Shown: one piece after another, positions 1 through 6,180 of the stretch | Layout: each line of letters opens with the position of its first letter | Numbering within the stretch: the stretch's first letter is position 1 | NCBI GenBank assembly: GCA_964557125.1 | Contig: CAZKYX010000034.1 | Location: forward strand, 1-10,652 | Length of the DNA stretch: 10,652 bases | From: CAZKYX01 sp964557125 | Lineage (GTDB): Bacteria; Patescibacteriota; Microgenomatia; Levybacterales; GWA1-39-11 | Direction: 5' to 3' | Translations under genes and position numbers: made by a program | Notes under the pieces: model-generated | What the model saw: only the letters and a program-made list of their open reading frames with translations | Told to the model about the DNA's origin: nothing | Databases searched by the model: none

Positions 1-98
1 ATTTCATCTGGCGTTTTTGTTTGGGCAAGAAGTGATTGGAGAAAACCATCAATGGTTTTTTCTTCATTAAAAACAGTTGCAATAAATCCTACCTTCAT
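1..98 (-). CDS. Glycosyltransferase family 2, N-terminal fragment (runs off left edge)
   Basis: Only the first 32 codons lie in the window, beginning at an ATG whose first base is 98 on the minus strand. The peptide starts MKVGFIATVFNEEKTIDGF. The hydrophobic first strand followed by T-x-x-x-N-E-E-x-x-I matches the start of the GT-A nucleotide-sugar binding fold of family 2 glycosyltransferases (usual form: PxYNEExxI). Such enzymes transfer a sugar from a nucleotide donor, usually at the inner face of the membrane. An AAAGGG stretch at 108-113, nine bases from the ATG, is a reasonable Shine-Dalgarno site and supports this start. The gene is divergent from the PTPS-related membrane protein at 140, and both probably belong to one surface-glycan locus. 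Donor, acceptor and full length cannot be judged from this fragment. Confidence 0.8.
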   Translation of the reverse strand, partial: MKVGFIATVFNEEKTIDGFLQSLLAQTKTPDE

Positions 99-104
99 AA
101 TGGA

Positions 105-133
105 TTGCCCTTTTCGTTTTTAGAGTATATCAT
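105..133 (+). promoter_or_regulatory. Promoter candidate for the PTPS-related gene, possibly leaderless
   Basis: TTGCCC (105-110, 4 of 6 to -35) and TATCAT (128-133, 5 of 6 to -10) are separated by 17 bp. The expected start of transcription is about base 140, which is the A of the ATG. The transcript could therefore be leaderless. AAGG at 134-137 is only 2 nt from the ATG, too close to serve as a normal Shine-Dalgarno site. In AT-rich DNA such matches arise by chance, so this is tentative. Confidence 0.35.
124..132 (-). promoter_or_regulatory. Extended -10 promoter element for the left-edge glycosyltransferase
   Basis: Read on the minus strand this is TGATATACT, an extended -10 (TGn followed by TATACT, 5 of 6 to consensus). 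Transcription would start near 117, giving a leader of about 18 nt that contains the AAAGGG ribosome site at 108-113. No good -35 was seen, which an extended -10 can tolerate. The same bases overlap the plus-strand promoter candidate, so the 41-bp spacer may be a shared divergent promoter. Confidence 0.4.
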
Positions 134-139
134 AAGGCC

Positions 140-1915
140 ATGACATCTCCTGTACATATGGTAGAGGTAAGCCTTCTTGCGTCTTGCACCTTATTATTTT
201 TTATATTTCTTTTTAAATGGTTGTTTCCAAAAAAAAATATTAGTCTTTTCGTTTTGCTTATATGCATTTCTGTGCTACCCATGGTAAGCGTTTTTCGTGA
301 TGGTGTATATCAGAGCGGGGACTTTAATCTGCATATATTCAGAGCCATGGACTTTTATACGGCTCTTCAGGATGGAACCCCTCTCCCTTCTTGGGCAACG
401 CATTTAAATAATAATTTTGGCTATCCGCTTTTTGTTTTTCTCAACCCTCTTCCTTATTACATAATTTCTTTATTTCACTTTATAGGATTTAGTTTTGTAG
501 CAAGCATGAAGTTATTTCTAGCAACAACATACATCTTTTCTGGCGTTTTTATGTTTTTGTTTACAAAAAAGCTTTGGAACAACGAAAAAGGGGCTTTTGC
601 AGCAAGCATATTTTATCTTTTCGCACCGTATCACTTTGTTGACCAGCATTTTAGGGTTGCGTTAGGAGAAATAACTGCATTCACATTTTTACCATTGTTT
701 TTTATCAGTCTACTAGCACTTATAAGAAATAAAAAGCCCATCAATATTTTATACGTCGTCCTAACCTTTACACTGCTTTTTCTCTCTCACCAAGCAATTC
801 TTATATTTTCTCTGATTGTAGCACTCCCATTCGCAATTTTTTATACGTTTAAAGAAAAGGGGAAGCTTAAAATTGTCTTACAATTATTACTTTCTGGAAT
901 ACTTGCGCTTCTTATGACATCTTATGTTTGGCTGCCACAATTAACTCATACCGCCTACACTCACGCGTATATATTGCACCGATTAACAGTTGACTTTCCT
1001 TTTTATAAACAACTCCTATACTCCCCTTGGCGTTACGGATTTCTATTTCAAGGTCCTCAAGGAGAGTTATCTTACGCAATGGGGTACACACATTTATTAA
1101 TGATCGGATTGGCACTCGTTTTCGTTGTTAGAAACAAACTGCAAAAAATTTATAGAAATGAACTAATCCTATATGTGATTTTGTTTTTATTACTCCTTTT
1201 TCTCACACTACCTCTCTCTTCGTTTGTTTGGAAAACATTCCCAATTCTCAATACTGTGCAATTCTCGTACAGAATACTATTACCGATTACGTTTGTTACT
1301 TCGCTTCTTGCTGGTCTTATATTGAAAAATACAAAAAATAACATTCTCGTAACAATAATCGTTTTTGTTACCGTTACGTCTTCGATTCTCAACTGGGGAC
1401 AACGCACCATGATTTCAACTATGAACGATGCAACACTGAGACTTCTCCTTCCTCAGGCAACAATTGCGGGTGAAGGCCTTGTTCAGGCCAGCTCAAAATG
1501 GTGGCCAAGCGAGACACAACTGTGGATGAGCGAAAAACCTAAGCAGCCACTGGAAATAATTTCAGGCAAGGGCATCGTTAAAAATACATTCAGAAATTCT
1601 GTAAGGCACGAACATATTCTGAATGCAACAACTCCAGTTCTTTTAAAGGAAAATACTTCTTACTTCCCAAATTGGCAGGTATACGTGGACGGCAAGCCAA
1701 GCGTTATTACCTATAACGACAGCAGATATCCAGCCGTTATGCTATTTTCAGTAGAAAAAGGTCTTCACTCAATCCGTGTTCAATACACCGATATTCCTCT
1801 GCACAGCTTCGCGAAAAAAATATTTGTAATTATGCTCTCAATCTCTCTTCTTATCGTGCTGGCAAGCTTAGGGTTAGCAGTAAAAAACCGTCTCTTCAGG
1901 TTTACTAAAAAGTGA
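140..1915 (+). CDS. PTPS-related / YfhO-like multi-spanning membrane protein
   Basis: This 591-residue integral membrane protein resembles the family named '6-pyruvoyl-tetrahydropterin synthase related domain, membrane protein', which sits near GT-C and YfhO-type proteins. Despite the name there is no sign of pterin chemistry. Visible marks are helices near residues 8-29 and 34-52, GDFNLHIFR at 60-68 in the first large loop (acidic and His residues as in GT-C-like proteins), FGYPLFVFLNPLPYY at 93-107, LSHQ at 215-218, WLPQLTHT at 264-271 and QFSYRILLP at 374-382. A C-terminal extracytoplasmic domain carries YFPNWQVYVDGKP (508-520), close to the YfhO tail motif, and ends in a helix at about 560-581 with a basic tail. 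The likely role is lipid-linked sugar transfer or glycan handling at the outer membrane face, inferred from fold and neighbours. It ends in TGA, 37 bp before the dehydrogenase start. M7 (158) is an alternative start. Confidence 0.8.
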   Translation: MTSPVHMVEVSLLASCTLLFFIFLFKWLFPKKNISLFVLLICISVLPMVSVFRDGVYQSGDFNLHIFRAMDFYTALQDGTPLPSWATHLNNNFGYPLFVFLNPLPYYIISLFHFIGFSFVASMKLFLATTYIFSGVFMFLFTKKLWNNEKGAFAASIFYLFAPYHFVDQHFRVALGEITAFTFLPLFFISLLALIRNKKPINILYVVLTFTLLFLSHQAILIFSLIVALPFAIFYTFKEKGKLKIVLQLLLSGILALLMTSYVWLPQLTHTAYTHAYILHRLTVDFPFYKQLLYSPWRYGFLFQGPQGELSYAMGYTHLLMIGLALVFVVRNKLQKIYRNELILYVILFLLLLFLTLPLSSFVWKTFPILNTVQFSYRILLPITFVTSLLAGLILKNTKNNILVTIIVFVTVTSSILNWGQRTMISTMNDATLRLLLPQATIAGEGLVQASSKWWPSETQLWMSEKPKQPLEIISGKGIVKNTFRNSVRHEHILNATTPVLLKENTSYFPNWQVYVDGKPSVITYNDSRYPAVMLFSVEKGLHSIRVQYTDIPLHSFAKKIFVIMLSISLLIVLASLGLAVKNRLFRFTKK

Positions 1916-1929
1916 ATGTATTGTATTAT
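1901..1929 (+). promoter_or_regulatory. Promoter candidate for the dehydrogenase-GT2 pair
   Basis: TTTACT (1901-1906, 4 of 6 to -35) lies 17 bp before TATTAT (1924-1929, 5 of 6 to -10), around the TGA stop of the upstream gene. Transcription would start near 1936, giving a leader of about 17 nt before the ATG at 1953. Read-through from the upstream gene is also possible, because I see no terminator in the 37-bp gap. Confidence 0.3.
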
Positions 1930-1952
1930 TGAACGATATTTTTGAATTCATT

Positions 1953-2969
1953 ATGAATGTAGTAAATATCGCTCTTATTGGTGTTGGATATTGGGGACCA
2001 AATATTCTCAGAAACCTTTTGACATGTTCAAATATCAACGTTTCTGTGGTTTGCGACTTAAAGAACTCAAATCTCCAAAAAGTAAAAAAAACACACCCTT
2101 TTATACATACCACTCAAGACATACAAGAAATATTGCAAAACAAAAGTATTCATGCAGTTATTATCGCAACCCCTGTATCGACACACTTTGATATTGCAAA
2201 GCTGGTTATAAAAGCCAAAAAGCATGTGCTGATTGAAAAACCCATGACCCAAACAAGCACTCAGGCAAGGGAGCTTATTTTACTTAGCAAAAAAAATAAC
2301 GTTATTGTTATGGCCGGACACACTTTTGTATACACCGAAGCCGTTAAAAAAATAAAGGAACTTATAGATAAAAAGGAGCTGGGAGAGATTTACTATTTTG
2401 ATAGTACAAGAATTAATCTGGGCTTACTACAACAGGATACGAATGTCATCTGGGACTTAGCACCGCATGATTTATCCATACTCGCGCACATATTTAGACA
2501 AAAACCACTCTCAATACAGGCCTTCGCCTCCTCCCATGTCAACAAGGGAGTTGAAGAGATGGCACATATCTTTATTGAGTACGGAAAAAATATGAGCGCG
2601 CATATTCATGTAAGCTGGCTTTCGCCAGTCAAGATTCGAACAATATTGGTAGGGGGGAGAAAAAAAATGATTGTGTTTAACGATATTGAGCCTAGCGAGA
2701 AAGTACGACTGTATGATAAGAATGTATCTATTCCAAAGTCGAAAGTTACACCATTCGCACCCGCATACAGAGGAGGTTCTGTCACTATTCCCCATTTAGA
2801 GCAAAAAGAAGCACTGAAAAATGAGCTAGAGCATTTTGCAGATTGTATTCTAAAAGGAAAAAAACCAATAACAGATGCTGTTTCAGGACTTCGAACTGTT
2901 AGACTTCTTGAACTTATCGAAAAGGCATTAATAACCAAAACAGCAGTAAAGGTAACCGGATATGCGTAA
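1953..2969 (+). CDS. Gfo/Idh/MocA family NAD(P)-dependent sugar oxidoreductase
   Basis: This 338-residue cytoplasmic enzyme has the usual length of the Gfo/Idh/MocA family. The N-terminal Rossmann fold shows IGVGYWG (Gly10, Gly12, Gly15) for the dinucleotide. IEKPM follows at 94-98, with the family's signature Lys96, then AGHTFVY (121-127) and WDLAPHDLSIL (167-177), where His172 lies in the usual active-site motif. The C-terminal half forms the alpha/beta substrate domain. The APHD form and the glycan neighbours suggest oxidation of a nucleotide sugar, as in the 3-dehydrogenases of amino-sugar pathways, but the substrate cannot be read from sequence. I chose the ATG at 1953 because MNVVNIALIG puts the first beta strand at the normal place; an in-frame TTG at 1929 adds eight unlikely residues. 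No ribosome site is seen. The last 8 bp overlap the GT2 gene, so the two are probably translationally coupled. Confidence 0.9.
   Translation: MNVVNIALIGVGYWGPNILRNLLTCSNINVSVVCDLKNSNLQKVKKTHPFIHTTQDIQEILQNKSIHAVIIATPVSTHFDIAKLVIKAKKHVLIEKPMTQTSTQARELILLSKKNNVIVMAGHTFVYTEAVKKIKELIDKKELGEIYYFDSTRINLGLLQQDTNVIWDLAPHDLSILAHIFRQKPLSIQAFASSHVNKGVEEMAHIFIEYGKNMSAHIHVSWLSPVKIRTILVGGRKKMIVFNDIEPSEKVRLYDKNVSIPKSKVTPFAPAYRGGSVTIPHLEQKEALKNELEHFADCILKGKKPITDAVSGLRTVRLLELIEKALITKTAVKVTGYA
2948..2953 (+). promoter_or_regulatory. Shine-Dalgarno site of the second GT2 gene
   Basis: AAAGGT ends 8 nt before the ATG at 2962 and lies inside the 3' end of the dehydrogenase gene. It is one of the few clear ribosome sites in the window and supports the overlapping start. 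Confidence 0.5.
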
Positions 2970-3660
2970 AATCCCCATCTCAATCTCCTTGGCAATTCCA
3001 ACGTATAATAACGAGCGTACTGTGGTAAAAGAACTCCTAAAATGTGAAGAGTTGCTAATAAAACTGGTAACAGACTATGAGATTCTCGTTGGCGAGGATT
3101 ACGGGAAGGATAAAACAAGAGAAATTCTCAAAACTCAGTTTTTGAATCGTAGTAAATTTCGAATATTTTTGAATTCCAAAAATCTGGGTATTGCTGGAAA
3201 TGTACGCAATCTCTACAAAAAGGCTACTAAAGACTATGTAATCTTTTTCAGCGTTGATGGCGATTGGTCTGTAAAAGATATTGAAAGGTTGATAATGCAC
3301 TGCTACAAGCATACGTGCGATGTAGTCATTGGAAAAAGAGAAAATAAGAACTACACACCGTACCGAAAACTCATCTCTGGAGCATATAACACCTTGCCGA
3401 AGCTTTTCTTTAACATCAAAACAATTGATGCGGGGAGTATCAAGATTTTTAAGCGAAATCTCATTACCAAAAATTATCCTACCTCTAAAAGCGTCTTCAT
3501 GGAAGCCGAAATAATAATTAGAGCTTATAAAAGAGGGGGAAAAATTTCATCTATTCCTGTGTCCTTCAATAACAAGACAAGAAAAACCGGCACCGGAGGA
3601 AATATCAGGTTGGTTATTGCTTCTTTTTTGGATCTTTTGAAATTGAGAGCTTCTTTGTAA
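2962..3660 (+). CDS. Glycosyltransferase family 2 (polyprenyl-phosphate GT-like), no membrane anchor
   Basis: This 232-residue soluble GT-A enzyme opens with ISLAIPTYNNERTV, the family 2 start. GEDYGKDKT (44-52) takes the place of the common DDGSTDGT donor loop. NLGIAGNVRNLYKKA (74-88) is typical of dolichol-phosphate-mannose-synthase-like members, and SVDGDW holds the metal-binding D-x-D at 99-101. The protein stops where many relatives continue into C-terminal membrane helices, so it probably acts as a peripheral membrane protein. The expected reaction is transfer of a sugar from a nucleotide donor to polyprenyl phosphate or to a glycan; donor and acceptor are unknown. It is cotranscribed with the dehydrogenase (8-bp overlap, own ribosome site). 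Its last 47 bp overlap the 3' end of the minus-strand formyltransferase, so the two mRNAs share complementary ends. Confidence 0.87.
   Translation: MRKIPISISLAIPTYNNERTVVKELLKCEELLIKLVTDYEILVGEDYGKDKTREILKTQFLNRSKFRIFLNSKNLGIAGNVRNLYKKATKDYVIFFSVDGDWSVKDIERLIMHCYKHTCDVVIGKRENKNYTPYRKLISGAYNTLPKLFFNIKTIDAGSIKIFKRNLITKNYPTSKSVFMEAEIIIRAYKRGGKISSIPVSFNNKTRKTGTGGNIRLVIASFLDLLKLRASL
3582..3596 (-). terminator. Weak intrinsic terminator candidate after the formyltransferase
   Basis: On the minus strand CCGGTGCCGG is followed directly by TTTTTC, 17 nt past the formyltransferase stop. The stem is only 3-4 GC pairs with a very tight loop, so it may not end transcription well. It lies inside the coding sequence of the opposing GT2. 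Confidence 0.22.
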
Positions 3661-4288
3661 AATGTCGTCGTTCATTTAGCATTGCATTCATTGATGAATC
3701 GTAATACGTAGCATCCCTTTCGACCTGCTTTCTTGGCTTTATAGTATCAATAAGTGGCATCGTTTCAGTAAAAAGAACATATCCATAAATAAGACATTTC
3801 TTGTATACATCGATTACTTCATCAATTTCTGGATAAATCGAGAATTTTACTTGCGCCACAATCGGTCCATCGTCGATACCTGCAGTAATTTCATGTATTG
3901 TTACGCCGTGCTCGAGCTCCTTATTTTTCAGTGCCCAATTAATTGGTGAGACACCTCTATATTTTGGCAAAGGCGCGTTATGAATATTAACAATCTTTTT
4001 ACACTTATCGATAAACCACTGCTTTATAATCTTGTCGTAAAATACAGAAACAACGAGGTCTACCTCCCAATCATTTTCCTTTACATCTGGAATACTTTTG
4101 TAACGCCCATCCTGTATGTAAGCAACCTTGTTCCTTACTGCCCATTTTTTAAAAGACGGCGCCCATTCAGGCTCGGGTATCACAGGAACAACATGCATAA
4201 TTTCGTAGACATCAGATTTGTGAAACCAATCTGCCACATCAATTGCAAGCTCACCTTTTCCTAAAATAATAACTCTTTTCTTTGTCAT
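3614..4288 (-). CDS. Formyltransferase-fold protein, likely sugar N-formyltransferase
   Basis: These 224 residues carry the catalytic domain shared by methionyl-tRNA formyltransferase and nucleotide-sugar N-formyltransferases, which move a formyl group from N10-formyl-tetrahydrofolate to an amine. VIILGKGELA (6-15) begins the Rossmann-like fold. The active site reads NIHNAPLPKYRG: Asn101, His103, then GVTIHEITAGIDDG with Asp139. The His-Asp distance of 36 equals that in E. coli Fmt (His108, Asp144). The C-terminal tRNA-binding domain of Fmt (about 310 residues in total) is absent, which with the glycan neighbours favours an amino-sugar substrate. I chose the ATG at 4288: it overlaps the GT4 stop as TAATG and has GGGGAAG at 4292-4298 upstream. 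An ATG at 4300 would add four residues. The 3' end overlaps the convergent GT2 by 47 bp. Confidence 0.85.
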   Translation of the reverse strand: MTKKRVIILGKGELAIDVADWFHKSDVYEIMHVVPVIPEPEWAPSFKKWAVRNKVAYIQDGRYKSIPDVKENDWEVDLVVSVFYDKIIKQWFIDKCKKIVNIHNAPLPKYRGVSPINWALKNKELEHGVTIHEITAGIDDGPIVAQVKFSIYPEIDEVIDVYKKCLIYGYVLFTETMPLIDTIKPRKQVERDATYYDSSMNAMLNERRHFTKKLSISKDPKKKQ

Positions 4289-5385
4289 TAGCTTCCCCAT
4301 AGTCTTTCATACTTTTTCGCCATCACTTCCCATGTTTGAGTTTTTGCCCATTCGTATCCCATACGTGTTATTTTATTATACTTATTTGGGTTTTTTCCAT
4401 AATTTAAGAGCTCGTTGGTTAATTCATCTGCTGATTTGCAGATTGTTATAAATTTGGAAAATGGAGTTTTTAGCAGATAATCCTTCTTAATTTCGTTATT
4501 GTACACAGCAAATACAGGCTTCCCTTGCGCTAACGCCTCAAGAATACTTAAGTATCTTGAAACAAAACATATGTCGAATTTAGAGATATGCCCATCAGCA
4601 TTCGGTTCAAAACCTTTGAAATGAACATTAATATTGTTCTTTTTTGCGTAACGTATACAAAAGTTTAACAAAACGCCGTCACCAAGCACAAAAAGCTTAA
4701 ATAGAGTATTTTTGTTGCTCATTAGTGTCAGCGCTTCAAGATAGACTCGTATTCCAGCCTCCTCAACCAACCTTCCGATATACAAAACTCTTAAAACTTT
4801 CTTTTTTTGAGTTGTTACTCTATCTGCAACTTTTTTATGAAATAACTGTCCTTCAATTAATCTTTTGGTAACCACATCAACCGCTCCATACGAAATTTGC
4901 GAAGCACGAGTTCCGTACCATTTCTTATAGAAAGATCCGATGGTAAGGTTCCCGTTTGAAAGCGATGCAGCTACCCTATGCATAACAACTGCGCGCATCG
5001 TTGGAAGTGAATTTCCCTCGTATCCATGAAATGTAGTGTATATTTTCTTGAATGGAAGGATAAGCCTATAAGGAAGAACCCAAAAGAAAACATCATGGCA
5101 GTGTATGACGTCTGCATTGAACAATTGATGCATGTGTTTTAACAAGCCAATCCAGATAAAATACTTCTTGAGAAACTCAGATTTGGAAACAGGAATTCTC
5201 ACTATAGTAACTCCCTTATAGAGTTCTGTAGTTTTTAGATTTTTACTGTATTTTTCTGTTATAATAGTGACCTTGTAGCCTTTTGCAACAAGTGAATCTG
5301 ATAGCTTTTCTACGTGTTTTTCCACCCCACCAACATGCGGATAATAAAGGCGGGACAGGAATACAACGTTTTTTTGATTTGACAT
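4288..5385 (-). CDS. Glycosyltransferase family 4 (GT-B fold)
   Basis: This 365-residue retaining glycosyltransferase of the GT-B type has a standard length. The N-terminal domain shows YYPHVGGVEKHVEKLS (14-29), the glycine-rich loop of group 1 transferases, then VIHCHD (93-98) and TTFHGYEG (117-124). The donor half has YIGRL (202-206), VLGDG (233-237) and ILEALAQGKPVFAVY (281-295), with Glu283 the conserved second Glu of E-x7-E. Two usual donor-site residues differ: the Lys of GRLxxEKG is Ala210, and the first Glu is Val275. I recall similar sequences in a GT4 subgroup, so this may be a variant rather than a dead enzyme. The ATG at 5385 has no ribosome site. The stop overlaps the formyltransferase start by one base (TAATG), so both are one operon read from the promoter near 5455. 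The sugar transferred is unknown. Confidence 0.88.
   Translation of the reverse strand: MSNQKNVVFLSRLYYPHVGGVEKHVEKLSDSLVAKGYKVTIITEKYSKNLKTTELYKGVTIVRIPVSKSEFLKKYFIWIGLLKHMHQLFNADVIHCHDVFFWVLPYRLILPFKKIYTTFHGYEGNSLPTMRAVVMHRVAASLSNGNLTIGSFYKKWYGTRASQISYGAVDVVTKRLIEGQLFHKKVADRVTTQKKKVLRVLYIGRLVEEAGIRVYLEALTLMSNKNTLFKLFVLGDGVLLNFCIRYAKKNNINVHFKGFEPNADGHISKFDICFVSRYLSILEALAQGKPVFAVYNNEIKKDYLLKTPFSKFITICKSADELTNELLNYGKNPNKYNKITRMGYEWAKTQTWEVMAKKYERLWGS
4292..4298 (-). promoter_or_regulatory. Shine-Dalgarno site for the formyltransferase
   Basis: GGGGAAG on the minus strand lies just before the TAATG stop/start overlap. It sits within the last codons of the GT4 gene and favours the start at 4288 over the one at 4300, whose ATG it would adjoin. 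Confidence 0.45.
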
Positions 5386-5449
5386 TAATAGTAATAGTTT
5401 GATGCACTAAGTATTAGTTTTATATACTAACAAATCATCAATTTAGCTT

Positions 5450-5458
5450 ATTATAGCA
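5450..5458 (-). promoter_or_regulatory. Extended -10 promoter for the GT4-formyltransferase operon
   Basis: On the minus strand the sequence is TGCTATAAT, a full-consensus extended -10. The -35 position (5473-5478) reads GCTGCA and is poor, as tolerated with an extended -10. Transcription would start near 5443, with a leader of about 58 nt. In that leader TTAGT (5414-5418) and ACTAA (5426-5430) could form a weak hairpin. Confidence 0.55.
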
Positions 5459-5569
5459 GGCTTTTCGAAAAATGCAGCTTCATTATCACTTAACGCAGTT
5501 GACTGCTAGACAGCTCGGATTTTGACCTTATTTGAGCCTTAGGGACATAAAACATAAAGACACTGTTAA

Positions 5570-5598
5570 TTGACAAAGCTGGCTCTGACCTTCAAAAT
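5570..5598 (+). promoter_or_regulatory. Promoter candidate for lepB, near-leaderless
   Basis: A perfect TTGACA (5570-5575) is followed after 17 bp by CAAAAT (5593-5598, 4 of 6 to -10). The start of transcription would fall at about 5605, within two bases of the ATG at 5607, which has no ribosome site. Earlier TTGACT (5499-5504) and TTGACC (5522-5527) have only poor -10 partners. The rest of the 221-bp spacer 5386-5606 holds no gene that I can see. Confidence 0.45.
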
Positions 5599-5606
5599 GT
5601 ATTGAT

Positions 5607-6173
5607 ATGGAAATTTTAAGAAAAATATATTACCTTATGTTTGATTTGGTTCAAACGTTTGTCATAGCAGGCGCAATTTTTGTTGTTGTGTATGCACTCC
5701 TCTTTCGTCCTTACCAAGTGAACGGACTTTCGATGTTTCCAAACTTTGAGAATGGAGAATACGTTCTCACAAATTTAATTTCTCTCAGGTTTGGACACCT
5801 CGACCGAGGACAGGTTATAGTGTTTCATTCTCCTACAGAAAAAAACAAGGATTTTATAAAAAGAATCATAGGATTACCAGGCGACACAGTTGGTCTTTCT
5901 AATGGGGATGTAACAGTAAACGGAAAGAAAATAGATCAATCATTTCTTCCCCCACATCTTAGAACGAATGGCGGGGCATTCCTACAAGAAGGACAACAGG
6001 TAGTTGTGCCAGAAGGTCAGTACTTTGTTATGGGTGATAACAGGGATTACAGTTCTGATTCTAGAGAATGGGGCTTTGTTACTAAAAAGAAAATAATAGG
6101 AAAGTCTTTTGCTGTCTATTGGCCAATAAGTAGATTTAGACTAGTTGAACACGCGGATTTAAAAGTTGAGTAA
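5607..6173 (+). CDS. lepB: Signal peptidase I
   Basis: This 188-residue type I signal peptidase removes signal peptides from exported proteins at the outer face of the cytoplasmic membrane. One N-terminal helix (about residues 14-33) anchors it. All catalytic boxes are present: NGLSMFPNF with nucleophile Ser42, FIKRIIGLPGD with general base Lys85, and GDNRDYSSDSREWG (143-156). The length fits the compact Gram-positive type; the large inserts of E. coli LepB are missing. The Ser-to-Lys spacing and the GDN box leave little doubt about activity. M11 is a possible second start, but the first ATG gives the usual short cytoplasmic tail. It stands alone on the plus strand, divergent from the GT4 operon and convergent with parB, whose stop lies 7 bp away. 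Confidence 0.95.
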   Translation: MEILRKIYYLMFDLVQTFVIAGAIFVVVYALLFRPYQVNGLSMFPNFENGEYVLTNLISLRFGHLDRGQVIVFHSPTEKNKDFIKRIIGLPGDTVGLSNGDVTVNGKKIDQSFLPPHLRTNGGAFLQEGQQVVVPEGQYFVMGDNRDYSSDSREWGFVTKKKIIGKSFAVYWPISRFRLVEHADLKVE

Positions 6174-6180
6174 ATTTTTA

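Noticed and set aside
1913..1915. UGA recoded as glycine, as in some Patescibacteria
   Set aside because: TGA here ends the protein after its last membrane helix and basic tail, and no conserved gene in the window has an in-frame TGA.
1929..1952. Upstream TTG start for the dehydrogenase
   Set aside because: It would add eight residues ahead of the normal first beta strand and has no ribosome site; the ATG at 1953 fits the family.
2606..3118. A 170-codon open frame on the minus strand
   Set aside because: It is antisense to the dehydrogenase and GT2 genes, shows no recognisable motif, and both sense genes are clearly conserved families.
5475..5581. CAGCTT / AAGCTG inverted repeat in the divergent spacer
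   Set aside because: Six-base arms 95 bp apart are expected by chance.
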